DNA from: CAVUNY01 sp963843535
GTDB taxonomy: Bacteria; Chloroflexota; Anaerolineae; Anaerolineales; Anaerolineaceae
Direction: 5' to 3'
Length of the DNA: 64,000 nucleotides
Assembly: GCA_963843535.1 (NCBI GenBank)
Contig: CAWJKU010000004.1
Location: forward strand, 496,001-560,000
Numbering within the stretch: the stretch's first letter is position 1; every line of letters starts with the position of its first letter. Shown piece by piece: positions 52,589-62,038 of this stretch. The position numbers were made by a program, and so were the translations under genes. The notes under the pieces are model-generated. The model ran no database searches. It was not told the origin of the DNA and saw only the letters and a list, made by a program, of their open reading frames with translations.

Positions 52589-55096
52589 ATGTATGCGCAG
52601 ATTGCAGTCAATGTTCCCACGGTCAGCGGTGTATTTGATTACCATTTACCCACTCAGCTGGTGGGGCAGGTCGCATCTGGCTGCCTGGTAGTCGTTCCGT
52701 TTGGCCGCCAGCTCGTCCAGGGTGTGGTAGTGCGCCTGGTGGAAGAGGCGCAGGTGCAGCAAACCAGGCCGGTGGAAAGCCTGTTGGACCCGCTGCCGGT
52801 CCTGACCGCTGCCCAACTGACATTGGCCGAGCAAATGGCTGCGCAGACCCTGTCGCCGCTGGCTGCCTGCCTCGAAGTGATGCTCCCCCCCGGACTTTCA
52901 AAGCAGGCGGATACCCTTTTTCACCGCAACGATCCGCTGCTGCCTGGGCCCGATTTTTCCCTGACCCAGAAGAAAATTCTTAACCTGCTGGCTGAGCGCG
53001 GAGATTTACGGGTGCGGCAGCTCGAAGCGCTGCTCCCGCGGCTGCGAGTGCGCGAGGCACTGCTGGGTTTGACCAAACGCGGCGCGGTTACGTCACGTCC
53101 GGTGCTGCCCCCACCCGGGGTGCGCCCCAAGGTAGTGCGTACGGTGCAGCTCGTGATGCCCCCGGCGGATGCTGCGGAGCGGCTTACCCGGTTCTCGAAG
53201 GAAACTACCCTGGAAAGAAGGCGCGCGCTGGTACAGTTTCTCAGCCGTGAGACGCTGCCGGTTCAGGTGGCCTGGGCGTATGCAACCAGCGGAGCGAACT
53301 TGATGGACCTGGATAAACTTGCCGATGAAGGATTGGTAGCATTGGGGGAGACAGAAGTCTGGCGCGATCCGCTTGAAGGAATGGAAATTGCCCCGCATGA
53401 ACCGCCAGACCTGACCGATTATCAGGCTGCCGCCTGGGGAACACTGCAAACGATGCTGCGAGATGTTTATCAGGGCGGGCCGGCCCGTCCGGCCCTGCTC
53501 CACGGCGTAACCGGTTCTGGTAAGACCGAACTGTACCTGCGGGCGGTGGCAGAAACGCTGAGCAGCGGGCGCCAGGCCATTGTGCTCGTGCCTGAAATCG
53601 CGCTCACCCCCCAGACCGTGCGCCGCTTCCTGGCCCGGTTTCCCGGGCAGGTCGGGCTGGTGCATTCCAGCCTTTCTTCCGGTGAGCGTTTTGACACCTG
53701 GCGCAGGGCGCGTTCCGGGCAGCTGCCGGTGATCGTTGGCCCGCGCAGCGCATTATTTACCCCACTGGCAAACCTGGGATTGATCGTGGTGGATGAATGC
53801 CACGACGATTCATATTTTAATGGAGAATCGCAGCCCTATTACCATGCGGTTCAGACGGCGTTAGATTATGCGCGCTTGACGCACAGCGGGATCATCCTGG
53901 GATCGGCAACCCCGGATGTCGAGATCATGTATCGGGCTGAGCAAGAATCCTGGCATATCTTACGCCTGCCGGACCGGGTGCTGGCCCACCGGGCGGTGAT
54001 TGAGAGCGTAATGGCCAAACTGGGACAAACCGCGCCTCTCATAAAAATCGACGGAGAGGCAGCCGTTTTGCCTTTGCCCAAGGTTACATTAATCGACATG
54101 CGCTCTGAGCTTAAAGCTGGCAACCGCAGCATCTTCAGCCGCGAGCTCAAAGCAGCCCTGGAAGAGGTGTTGGCCCGCCAGCAGCAAGCGATCCTGTTCC
54201 TGAACCGGCGCGGAGCCGCGACCTATATTTTCTGCCGGCAGTGTGGCGAAAGCGTACGCTGCCCGCGCTGCGATTTTCCCCTCACGTTTCACCTGGATGA
54301 AAATGCTTTGCTCTGCCATACGTGCAATTACCGCCGGAATGTGCCGGTGAGATGCCCGCAGTGCGGCAGCACGGCGATTCGCCAGTATGGGATGGGCATC
54401 GAACGGGTCGAGGTGGATCTGCAGGCGCTGTTGCCCGAGGCGCGCATCATGCGTTACGATGCCGATACCACGCGTAAGAAAGGCGCTCACGATATACTGC
54501 TGGCTCATTTTTATAACCACCGAGCAGATATCCTGATCGGCACGCAGATGCTGGCGAAAGGATTGGACCTGCCCCTGGTGACCCTGGTAGGTGTGATCCT
54601 GGCGGATGTCGGTTTGAATTTTCCGGATTACCGGGCCGGTGAACGGGCATTTCAGGTGCTTACCCAGGTGGCGGGGCGCGCCGGGCGCAGCTCGTTGGGG
54701 GGACGGGTGGTCATGCAGACCTTTCAGCCTGAAAATTATGCCGTGCAGGCTGCCTCGCGGCACGATTATGCCGGTTTTTATCAGCAGGAGTTAATATTTC
54801 GCAAACGCATCGGATACCCGCCGTTTGCCCGCCTGGCCCGGTTAGAATTTCGAGGAAAGGATGCGGTTCTGGCGGAGGATAAGGCCCGCAGCCTGGCGGG
54901 GCAGGTTCAAACCTGGATCGAGCAGGGCGGTTTTCGCGCCACTGAACTGGTTGGGCCGGTGCCATGTTATTTTTACAAATTAGGTGGGGAATTTCGCTGG
55001 CAGATCCTGGTGCGTGGGCCAGATCCCGCCGCAGTCTTGCGCGGTAAACCGTTGGGGGAGTGGCGGGTGGAGATTGACCCGCCGACGGTTCTGTAG
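52589..55096 (+). CDS. priA: Primosomal replication-restart helicase PriA
   Basis: An 835-residue helicase. A 3'-DNA-binding N-terminal domain is followed by Walker A GVTGSGKTELYL near residue 310, the DEAH-box variant VVDECHDDSY near 400, and eight Zn-binding cysteines in CRQCGESVRCPRC ... CHTCNY ... CPQCGS at about 550-595. The C-terminal helicase motifs RAGERAFQVLTQVAGRAGRS come next. PriA restarts stalled forks. It starts 15 nt after the CorC gene, so it belongs to the same run. Confidence 0.95.
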   Translation: MYAQIAVNVPTVSGVFDYHLPTQLVGQVASGCLVVVPFGRQLVQGVVVRLVEEAQVQQTRPVESLLDPLPVLTAAQLTLAEQMAAQTLSPLAACLEVMLPPGLSKQADTLFHRNDPLLPGPDFSLTQKKILNLLAERGDLRVRQLEALLPRLRVREALLGLTKRGAVTSRPVLPPPGVRPKVVRTVQLVMPPADAAERLTRFSKETTLERRRALVQFLSRETLPVQVAWAYATSGANLMDLDKLADEGLVALGETEVWRDPLEGMEIAPHEPPDLTDYQAAAWGTLQTMLRDVYQGGPARPALLHGVTGSGKTELYLRAVAETLSSGRQAIVLVPEIALTPQTVRRFLARFPGQVGLVHSSLSSGERFDTWRRARSGQLPVIVGPRSALFTPLANLGLIVVDECHDDSYFNGESQPYYHAVQTALDYARLTHSGIILGSATPDVEIMYRAEQESWHILRLPDRVLAHRAVIESVMAKLGQTAPLIKIDGEAAVLPLPKVTLIDMRSELKAGNRSIFSRELKAALEEVLARQQQAILFLNRRGAATYIFCRQCGESVRCPRCDFPLTFHLDENALLCHTCNYRRNVPVRCPQCGSTAIRQYGMGIERVEVDLQALLPEARIMRYDADTTRKKGAHDILLAHFYNHRADILIGTQMLAKGLDLPLVTLVGVILADVGLNFPDYRAGERAFQVLTQVAGRAGRSSLGGRVVMQTFQPENYAVQAASRHDYAGFYQQELIFRKRIGYPPFARLARLEFRGKDAVLAEDKARSLAGQVQTWIEQGGFRATELVGPVPCYFYKLGGEFRWQILVRGPDPAAVLRGKPLGEWRVEIDPPTVL

Positions 55097-55101
55097 AATC
55101 G

Positions 55102-55143
55102 CGAGGGGCTGTCTCCAATACCATCTATTAAGACAGCCCCTCG
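55102..55143. terminator. Terminator after priA
   Basis: CGAGGGGCTGTCT (55102-55114) pairs perfectly with AGACAGCCCCTCG (55131-55143) around a 16-nt loop. It separates priA from the convergent hydroxylase gene. Confidence 0.7.
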
Positions 55144-55149
55144 ACTGGA

Positions 55150-55791
55150 TCAGTAATTCGACTCGGGTTTCGTCTTGAACACGATGTCCCACAGCGGGGA
55201 GCTTACTCCGAAGCGAGCGTCCGGGGTGCGGTAATGGTGAACCATGTGGTAGCGCTTGACATATTTCCACCAGCCTGAGCGCATGGCGAAATGATGGGTG
55301 GCATAGTGAGTCAGGTCGTAGGTCAGGTAGCCGATCGTAAACCCGGCTACCATCGGCGCCACCCAATGGGGCGCGCCGAACAGACCGCCCAGGATCAGGC
55401 TGAACAGGCCGTAAAATATGAAAGCCAACGGAATGCTGACCACGGGCGGCATGACCAGGCGGGTTTTGCATTGCGGCTGGTGGTGGTGGATACCGTGGAA
55501 TAAGTAAATGATTTTTTCCTGGGTGGCATTGCGTGGGCGGTAATGGAAAACAAAACGGTGCAGCAGGTATTCGGCGAGGGTCCAGATAAACAGCCCGATC
55601 AAGAAAGCTGCCGGAATGAACAGCCAGGAGGCGTTCGCCGGTCGGTAGGAAATACCGCGGCCCAACATATATCCCGCGAAAGGCAGCCAGATGATGATCA
55701 CCGCAATGGGTGAGATATGGGTAAAGAATTCCATAAAATCGTTTTTGAACAACCGGATAGGGGTATCGCTGTGATCGATAGGATAATGCAT
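55150..55791 (-). CDS. Fatty acid hydroxylase / sterol desaturase-type membrane enzyme, copy 2
   Basis: A 213-residue paralogue of the 28512-29153 protein, with the same length and layout: HSDTPIRLFKNDFMEFFTH start, His boxes HRFVFHYR, HGIHHHQP, HYATHH and KRYHMVHHYRTPD. Di-iron hydroxylase of acyl chains or related lipids. GGAGG lies 4 nt before the ATG. The two copies are 26 kb apart with unrelated neighbours, which suggests an old duplication or separate acquisition. Confidence 0.87.
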   Translation of the reverse strand: MHYPIDHSDTPIRLFKNDFMEFFTHISPIAVIIIWLPFAGYMLGRGISYRPANASWLFIPAAFLIGLFIWTLAEYLLHRFVFHYRPRNATQEKIIYLFHGIHHHQPQCKTRLVMPPVVSIPLAFIFYGLFSLILGGLFGAPHWVAPMVAGFTIGYLTYDLTHYATHHFAMRSGWWKYVKRYHMVHHYRTPDARFGVSSPLWDIVFKTKPESNY

Positions 55792-55859
55792 GGCGCCTCC
55801 AAACTATATATGGACTAACAGGTTGGGATTTATCTAATTGTACATGAATTTGGAATTTC

Positions 55860-55902
55860 AATCGCAGTGTTGGGCCAGTTCCATTGGCCCAACACTGCGA
55901 TT
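55860..55902. terminator. Perfect 18-bp hairpin at the tricorn gene end
   Basis: AATCGCAGTGTTGGGCCA (55860-55877) pairs with its complement at 55885-55902, loop GTTCCAT. It lies just 3' of the minus-strand tricorn gene (end 55915) and upstream of the hydroxylase gene. Confidence 0.7.
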
Positions 55903-55914
55903 AATAACCTCGAT

Positions 55915-58900
55915 TTACCGTTTTGGCAGGACCGGCGGAGCCAGGTTTGGACGGGCATCGAACGCCGGCAGGGGAGGAACACTATCCAACAGAGCGAGCA
56001 CTTCGCTCAGCGAGCGTTCGAGCTGAACATCTGCCCCGCGCGCGTAATCCTGAGGTTTGTTGTCGATCACGATATCCGGATCGGTGCCGTAATTCTCTAC
56101 GCCCCAGCCCACGTCCTTGAACCACAGAGAAAACTCCGGTTGGGTGGTGATGGTACCGTCAACCAGCGTGTGGCGCGGCCAAATACCAATCACGCCGCCC
56201 CAGGTGCGCATACCCAGCAGCGGCCCTAACTTCATCAGTTTGAATGCATGCGCAAAGATATCTCCATCGGAACCGGCATGCTCATTGGTTAAAGTAACGA
56301 TCGGCCCTTGAACCGACTCGGCCGGATATGGAAATGGCAGCTCGCCCCAACGGGTAATGTCATATCCCAGGCGTTTGCGAGCCAGCTTTTCGAGCAGCAG
56401 AGCAGAAACGTTGCCTCCGCCGTTGAAACGTATATCGACGATCATCCCCGGGTAATCCACTTCCGCCAGGTAGCCGCGGTGGAATTCGGCGTATCCATGC
56501 GAGCCCATATCAGGGATATGCACGTAGCCCACGCGCCCGGCGCTGGCCTGGTGAACGTATTCGCGGTTGCGGTTTACCCATTCACGGTAATGCAGGCTGC
56601 CTTCATTTCCCAGCGGTTTGACGGTGAAGGAGAGCGGTTTTTCATCTTTTCGTGGGGCGAATGTCAGGATTACCTCGGTGTTTGCCTGACCAACCAGGGC
56701 ATTGTTGGGCGAGATGTCTCGACCCAAATGACGCCCATTGATCGCGAGCAAAATGTCTCCCACGCCGACTTCCACCGGGGGGCGAATGAGGGGTGAGCTG
56801 GCTTTTTCATCCCAAACATCGCCGGACACGATGCGGGTCACTTTCCAACCGTCTGCGGCCCCATCGTATTCAAATTCAGCGCCAAGCTGGCCCTGGCTGT
56901 AATGCGGGCTGGAACGATAATCACCGCCGAATTCATGGCAGTGGGAGGTGCCTAATTCTCCCTGCATTTCCCAAACCAGATCCGAAAACTCGGACCGGCT
57001 GGCGACGCGCTCAACCAGCGGCGCATAAAGGTTGTGGACTGCCAGCCAATCGATATGCGCCATGTCCGGCGTCCAGTATTGGTCGCGCTGCAAACGCCAG
57101 GCCTCATTAAACATCTGCTTCCATTCGACGCCTGGGATGACCGGGGTGCGCAAACGCCGGAGATCGATCCAGCCGCTTTTTCGCCCAGGAGAGTCGCCGC
57201 CTTCAGTTGAGGGTTTAGCGGCAGCCTTGATCACCCGCAGCCGTTTGCCGGCTTGTATCGCCAGCATTTTCCCGTCCCGAGACACCTCGAAATCGCTGAT
57301 GCCGTTCACGAAGGTTTCTTCTTTTTGCTCTTCAAGATCGTATACCTGCAGCATCCCGTTGGCTGACGGCTCGTGCTCTAAAAAGCTTTCATTGAGCGTG
57401 CCTTCGATCGGGTACAGTGAGTAAAAGATTTTCTTTTCGGACGAGCCGGCGATCCGCCCATATCGCCCGTCGCGGGTAGGGAATTCGATGATCCGGTTTT
57501 GAATCCCTTCCAGGTCGATCTGTATCTTGACAGGCTCCTTAGCCTTTTCATCATTCTCAGCGTCGCCTGATTTTTCGGGGGCTGGCACGGCTGTTTCTTT
57601 TTTAACTTCATCCGGTGCTTCATCAGCGGAGAGCGGCGCGGGCAGCACCGGTTTGGCTGGAGCTTCTTCCTCGGGGACCTCAGGCGGTTCTTCTTCACCT
57701 TTTTTCTCTTCCGGCGGGAATTGAGGTTGGCGCAAGAAAGGAGAGGGGGTGTCTTTCTGCAATGTAACCAGGTAAGGCCTTACCCCGCGCGGGAAACCAT
57801 AATCAAAACCGAGATTATCCGCGACCGGATCGAATATGCGGTACGATAAAAAGTACAGGTACTTCCCCGCGCTATCGAAAGCGGGCGATACATCCCGCAG
57901 CACGGGTTGGGTAACCGGGAATATTTCCCCGCTGGCCGCTTTCCACAGCTTCAAACCAGTGACCTGGTTGGAAAGAGATATACTGTAGGCCACCCATTCA
58001 CCATCCGGACTCCAATCGAAGCCGGTAATCGGACCGGATTTTCCTTTGTCGATGTGCTTAAGCTCGTGCGTCTCCAGATCCAGGAAATTTACTTCGTAAC
58101 GGTGATTGCTGAAGACGATTTGATCTTTGCGGGGATTTACCGCGATCGCTTCTGGGCGGCCAATATCCAGAAGCGGTAAATACTGGGCCGGTTGAGAGGC
58201 ATCCGCGGTGAGGATGACGAAGACTTCCTCACCCTGGGCATCGGTGACGGCAACCAGGCGCCGCCCGTCATTCAACCAGGCTGCCAGGCGGAACCGCGCT
58301 GGCGTCTCCGGATCGCCGTGGCGCAAGACAGGGCCTTCCCAATTGAAGAAAGAAAAAACGTAACTGCGGCTTTGAACTGCCAGGGCTGTGCCCTGGGGAT
58401 GGAGGGACCACTGGCCCATATAGTGCTGCGGATCGGAGAATTTCCGGTTGCGCTGAACCTGGGGCGTGTAAAACTGCACTTCTATTTTATGAGTGGCTTT
58501 TTCGGCAGGATCGTAAAGATAAAGATCTGCTCCGGCATGGTAGACGATGCACCGACCGTCGCTGGCGGCATTGCGGGCGTAAAAGTCGCTGTGATCGGTA
58601 TGGCGGGTCAAATCGCTGCCGTCCGGCAGGCATGAATAGAGATTGCCAATCCCTTCCGCGTCGGAGAGAAAGTAGACGCGCTCCTCAATCCACATCGGAG
58701 ATGCCAGATTCCCCTTTAGATCCAGCAGGGAATGGAACTCACCGCTCCCGTTTGGATCGATCCACAATGAGCCGGCGGTCCCGCCGCGGTAGCGTTTCCA
58801 GCGGGCCGGATCGCCGGTGTTGCGTCCGATGACCACCGCGCCTTGAGGACCGTACGCCACTGCCCGAGCAGGACCGTAGTTCAAGCGAACCGGCTGCCCA

Positions 58901-59268
58901 CCATCGGGCGATATGGTGTAAAGGTGCATCATGGAGCGGAAAGGCTGTCCTGCATGGGTGGCGTAGATGATCTCCCCGGCGGAATTCCAACCGGCGACCA
59001 GGATCTGGCTGCTTCCATGGAAAGTGAGGCGGCGGGGCCGTCCGCCGAGAGCCGGCATGACGTAAATTTCTGGCTGGCCTTCATCTCTGCCAACAAATGC
59101 CACCAGATTGCCGTCTGGTGAGAGGGAGGGATGAGTTATCTCTCCCAGGTTGGAAGTCAACCGACGGGCTGTGCCTCCTGCGGTCGGGACCGTCCACAGG
59201 TCATCTTCACAAACAAAAATGATCGTATCACCCTGAATGGTGGGATAACGATAGTAACCAGATGGCAT
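55915..59268 (-). CDS. Tricorn-like S41 protease
   Basis: A 1117-residue cytoplasmic serine protease. The N-terminal two thirds hold two beta-propellers with repeats such as LSPDGNLVAFVGRDEG and DWSPDGEWVAYSIS. An acidic insert of about 65 residues (about 515-580, rich in Glu/Pro/Ala) has no counterpart in archaeal Tricorn as I know it. A PDZ domain follows, then the S41 core: His in SHCHEFGG, nucleophile Ser in NEHAGSDGDIF, and YGTDPDIVIDN near the end. Tricorn cuts peptides released by larger proteases. GGAGGG lies 3 nt before the ATG. Confidence 0.92.
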   Translation of the reverse strand: MPSGYYRYPTIQGDTIIFVCEDDLWTVPTAGGTARRLTSNLGEITHPSLSPDGNLVAFVGRDEGQPEIYVMPALGGRPRRLTFHGSSQILVAGWNSAGEIIYATHAGQPFRSMMHLYTISPDGGQPVRLNYGPARAVAYGPQGAVVIGRNTGDPARWKRYRGGTAGSLWIDPNGSGEFHSLLDLKGNLASPMWIEERVYFLSDAEGIGNLYSCLPDGSDLTRHTDHSDFYARNAASDGRCIVYHAGADLYLYDPAEKATHKIEVQFYTPQVQRNRKFSDPQHYMGQWSLHPQGTALAVQSRSYVFSFFNWEGPVLRHGDPETPARFRLAAWLNDGRRLVAVTDAQGEEVFVILTADASQPAQYLPLLDIGRPEAIAVNPRKDQIVFSNHRYEVNFLDLETHELKHIDKGKSGPITGFDWSPDGEWVAYSISLSNQVTGLKLWKAASGEIFPVTQPVLRDVSPAFDSAGKYLYFLSYRIFDPVADNLGFDYGFPRGVRPYLVTLQKDTPSPFLRQPQFPPEEKKGEEEPPEVPEEEAPAKPVLPAPLSADEAPDEVKKETAVPAPEKSGDAENDEKAKEPVKIQIDLEGIQNRIIEFPTRDGRYGRIAGSSEKKIFYSLYPIEGTLNESFLEHEPSANGMLQVYDLEEQKEETFVNGISDFEVSRDGKMLAIQAGKRLRVIKAAAKPSTEGGDSPGRKSGWIDLRRLRTPVIPGVEWKQMFNEAWRLQRDQYWTPDMAHIDWLAVHNLYAPLVERVASRSEFSDLVWEMQGELGTSHCHEFGGDYRSSPHYSQGQLGAEFEYDGAADGWKVTRIVSGDVWDEKASSPLIRPPVEVGVGDILLAINGRHLGRDISPNNALVGQANTEVILTFAPRKDEKPLSFTVKPLGNEGSLHYREWVNRNREYVHQASAGRVGYVHIPDMGSHGYAEFHRGYLAEVDYPGMIVDIRFNGGGNVSALLLEKLARKRLGYDITRWGELPFPYPAESVQGPIVTLTNEHAGSDGDIFAHAFKLMKLGPLLGMRTWGGVIGIWPRHTLVDGTITTQPEFSLWFKDVGWGVENYGTDPDIVIDNKPQDYARGADVQLERSLSEVLALLDSVPPLPAFDARPNLAPPVLPKR

Positions 59269-59343
59269 ATACCCTCCTTCAGAATTGGAAATCAGAAATT
59301 AATTATAAGCCTGAGCAGAGTCAATTTTCCAGCCAGGAGTCAC

Positions 59344-61014
59344 TTAAGCGCCTTTTCGGGCTGTGGAAATCCTGGCGATCAAGCCAGTCAAACCAACCAG
59401 GATCAATCCTACCCCGGCGCTTACCAAGGCCTGAAAAATGGCCAGGAATGCGATGAAAAAGGAAAGAAAGTCGGGTAAGGTCCAGGTGACAGTCAGGCCG
59501 TTGATCGCAAAACTTACCCCAAATGGCAGCGCGAGCAGCAGGAATAGTGCCATCAGATAACCCAGGGCAGCAATCATGCCATCTTTTGGGGAACTACGCA
59601 ATGCGCCTAACCCCAACATGGCAACCAGCCAGCCTGCCACCAGGCTCAGGCCAGCGGTGATCGCGATATATACAATCATATCCATTTTGCCGGTGACCCA
59701 GCTTAAGGAATAAGGGTGCCCGTCTAACACGGCATACCGCAGGTGAAATACAGCGATTGCCAGGGCAGCTCCCCCGAAAGTCCAGGCTAATACACGCGGT
59801 TTGATGCGGGTGATGACCCCTACCACCAGCAGCAGCAGGAACCCAACTGCAGCCCAACGCGAGCCTCTCTCCAGGTAAAGTCGGTCATTAACCGTTTTCT
59901 GAAGAAGATCCTGATAAGCGGTCACGCTGGCATTCTGGGGGATTTCGGCGTTTGAAATCGGACGGCTGATGGCCTGGGTATAGGTCTGGAGCAGGGCCGT
60001 TTGCTGCGCTGCAGCTGCGCCGGGTAAGGCAGAGCTGATTGTGGACGGTAGGTTCAACATTTCGAGCAGCGGCTGGCCCTGGGCGGAGGCAGGGATATTG
60101 GTACCCAGGAGGGCAGCCAGGGTTGGGGCAACATCCACCATTTGAACGTCGGCATAATTACCCGGTTTGATACCTTTTCCAGCCAGCACGAAAGGCTCGG
60201 TCAGGACAACCGGTTCGATACCACCGTGCCCGCCGACATCGATGTGCCCATGATCGCTGGTTACCAATAGGGTATCCTGGGTGAGATCTAATTTTGAGAC
60301 GATCTCGCCCAACAGGACATCCGCCCGCTCTGCGGCGGCGTTCCAATTGGGCGAGCGCGGCCCGCCTTCATGATGCCCGGCATAATCTACCTGGTCGATG
60401 TGGATCAGCACCAGCTGGTAATCCTCACCCAACCAGGGGATTGCCGCGTTCATCACTTCTTGATCTGCCTGTTTATCATCGCCAGGTGTGTAAAAATGGA
60501 CTGAGACGGATTCCTGGGGGATTAATTTCTCAAACCAGTAATAACCCGAAACCGCGGTGGATAAGCCTGCCCGGTGGGCGGCGCTAAAAAGGTCATCCTG
60601 TGTCCAGGTTGGAATTTCAGCATAATCCAGGTTGATCGCAGGGCCGTCACTTAGATCTGGCCAGGCTCCGGTCAGCAAAACGGTATAACCCGTCTGCGAA
60701 TACGAAGGTGGGCGGGAATGCATGGTAGCTGAGGCGCCTTGTTGGCGCAGTTTATCCAGATTGGGCATGATTTCAGTTCGGAGCGCAGTGTCATAACGCA
60801 GGCCGTCGATCAGAACAAAAACCACCCGGCGGGTTGCAGGCTGGCCCAGGACGCTGCCAGGCCGGGGTGGCGTATCCTTGAGCGGAGAACGGTAGCCATA
60901 CACCGAATCGAGCATCGCCGTAGCCAAAAAATAAGCGGCGACTGCCAGGACCAGGCAAAAAACCAGGCCAGCGATGATGGTTTGATTTACGGATAGGCGG
61001 AAGAGTTTTTTCAT
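59344..61014 (-). CDS. Membrane-bound alkaline-phosphatase-fold enzyme
   Basis: A 556-residue protein. An N-terminal membrane anchor (IIAGLVFCLVLAVAAYFLATAML) leads to a phosphodiesterase/phosphatase domain with VVFVLIDGLRYD (Asp), SQTGYTVLLTG, HIDQVDYAGHHEG, SDHGHIDVGGHGG (the metal His/Asp set). The C-terminal about 170 residues hold further hydrophobic segments. Similar to family members that act on phospholipid or nucleotide esters at the membrane surface; substrate unknown. ATG 61014 is preferred; a GTG 6 nt earlier is in frame. Confidence 0.82.
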   Translation of the reverse strand: MKKLFRLSVNQTIIAGLVFCLVLAVAAYFLATAMLDSVYGYRSPLKDTPPRPGSVLGQPATRRVVFVLIDGLRYDTALRTEIMPNLDKLRQQGASATMHSRPPSYSQTGYTVLLTGAWPDLSDGPAINLDYAEIPTWTQDDLFSAAHRAGLSTAVSGYYWFEKLIPQESVSVHFYTPGDDKQADQEVMNAAIPWLGEDYQLVLIHIDQVDYAGHHEGGPRSPNWNAAAERADVLLGEIVSKLDLTQDTLLVTSDHGHIDVGGHGGIEPVVLTEPFVLAGKGIKPGNYADVQMVDVAPTLAALLGTNIPASAQGQPLLEMLNLPSTISSALPGAAAAQQTALLQTYTQAISRPISNAEIPQNASVTAYQDLLQKTVNDRLYLERGSRWAAVGFLLLLVVGVITRIKPRVLAWTFGGAALAIAVFHLRYAVLDGHPYSLSWVTGKMDMIVYIAITAGLSLVAGWLVAMLGLGALRSSPKDGMIAALGYLMALFLLLALPFGVSFAINGLTVTWTLPDFLSFFIAFLAIFQALVSAGVGLILVGLTGLIARISTARKGA

Positions 61015-61065
61015 GGTCACCAGTTCATCAAATTCTAAGAGTTGTATAAGACATGACCAGTACGC

Positions 61066-61095
61066 TTGACTTTATATTGACCAAGTGAATAAAAT
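61066..61095 (+). promoter_or_regulatory. Promoter of the DnaJ-like gene, predicted leaderless
   Basis: TTGACT (61066-61071) and TAAAAT (61090-61095), spacer 18 nt. ATG 61102 lies 6 nt after the -10 box and no ribosome site is visible. Confidence 0.5.
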
Positions 61096-61101
61096 AAGTG
61101 T

Positions 61102-62038
61102 ATGGAATACAAGGACTATTATAAGATACTTGGGGTAAACAAGAACGCCACCAAGGATGAGATCAAGAAAGCATACCGAAAACTGGCGATGAAATATCAT
61201 CCCGATCGCAACCCGAACAACAAGCAGGCTGAGGATAAATTTAAAGAAATTAATGAAGCGCAAGAGGTCTTGAGCGATCCCGAAAAGCGATCACGTTACG
61301 ATCAATTGGGAGATTCGTATTTCCAATGGCAGCGCGCCGGTGGACCGGGGAATTTTAATTGGGATCAATGGGCGTCCCAACAACAGGCCGGCCAGGGAAG
61401 AGCACGGGGCAATGTGGGTAGTTTCGAAGATCTGGAAGGGATGTTTGGGGGCGGTTTTTCCGACTTCTTTACCCAAATTTTTGGCTGGGATGGGCGGGAT
61501 GGGCAGCCGCACGACCACGGGGACCCGCAGGCGAACCGCAGTCCGCCCTGAAACGCAAACGTACGAACAACCCGTTACGATTTCATTGTTAGAAGCCTAC
61601 CAGGGCGCGGAACGCACCATACAGATCGGCGACCGCCGCCTGACTGTTAAAATTCCAGCCGGAGCTGCCAAAGGCACGAAGGTTCGCATGGGCGGCGTAG
61701 GACCCGGGAGCAGCGACCTGTATCTGGTGATTGATATCGCCCCGGACACGAATTTCGAGCGTAAAGGCGACGACCTGTATACTGAGGTGTCCGTGGATTT
61801 GTATACCGCGTTGCTTGGTGGGCAGGCTCGTGTTTCTACGCCCGGCGGCGATGTCGTTTTAACGATTCCGGCCGGGACCCAACCGGGACAATCCATTCGC
61901 TTGAGCGGGCGCGGGATGCCTCATTTGCGCGATCCCCAAAACCACGGCGATCTATATGCAAAAATGAAGGTAACACTGCCGCGACAGCTTACCTCAGAAC
62001 AAAAGAAGTTATTGGAACAGTTAAGGAAACTCTCATGA
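61102..62038 (+). CDS. cbpA: DnaJ-like co-chaperone (CbpA type), apparent +1 frameshift
   Basis: Frame 1 (61102 to about 61500) encodes the J domain (DYYKILGVNKNATKDEIKKAYRKLAMKYHPDRNP, HPD motif) and a Gly-rich region, ending out of frame at 61551. The two C-terminal substrate-binding domains lie in the +1 frame up to 62038 (PVTISLLEAYQGAERTIQI ... VVLTIPAGTQPGQSIRLSGRGMP). The split is between about 61480 and 61530 in a G-rich stretch. Joined, it gives about 311 residues, normal for CbpA; there is no Zn-finger. The stop overlaps the ATG of the HtrA gene, so the two are coupled. An indel or real frameshift is equally possible. Confidence 0.8.
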
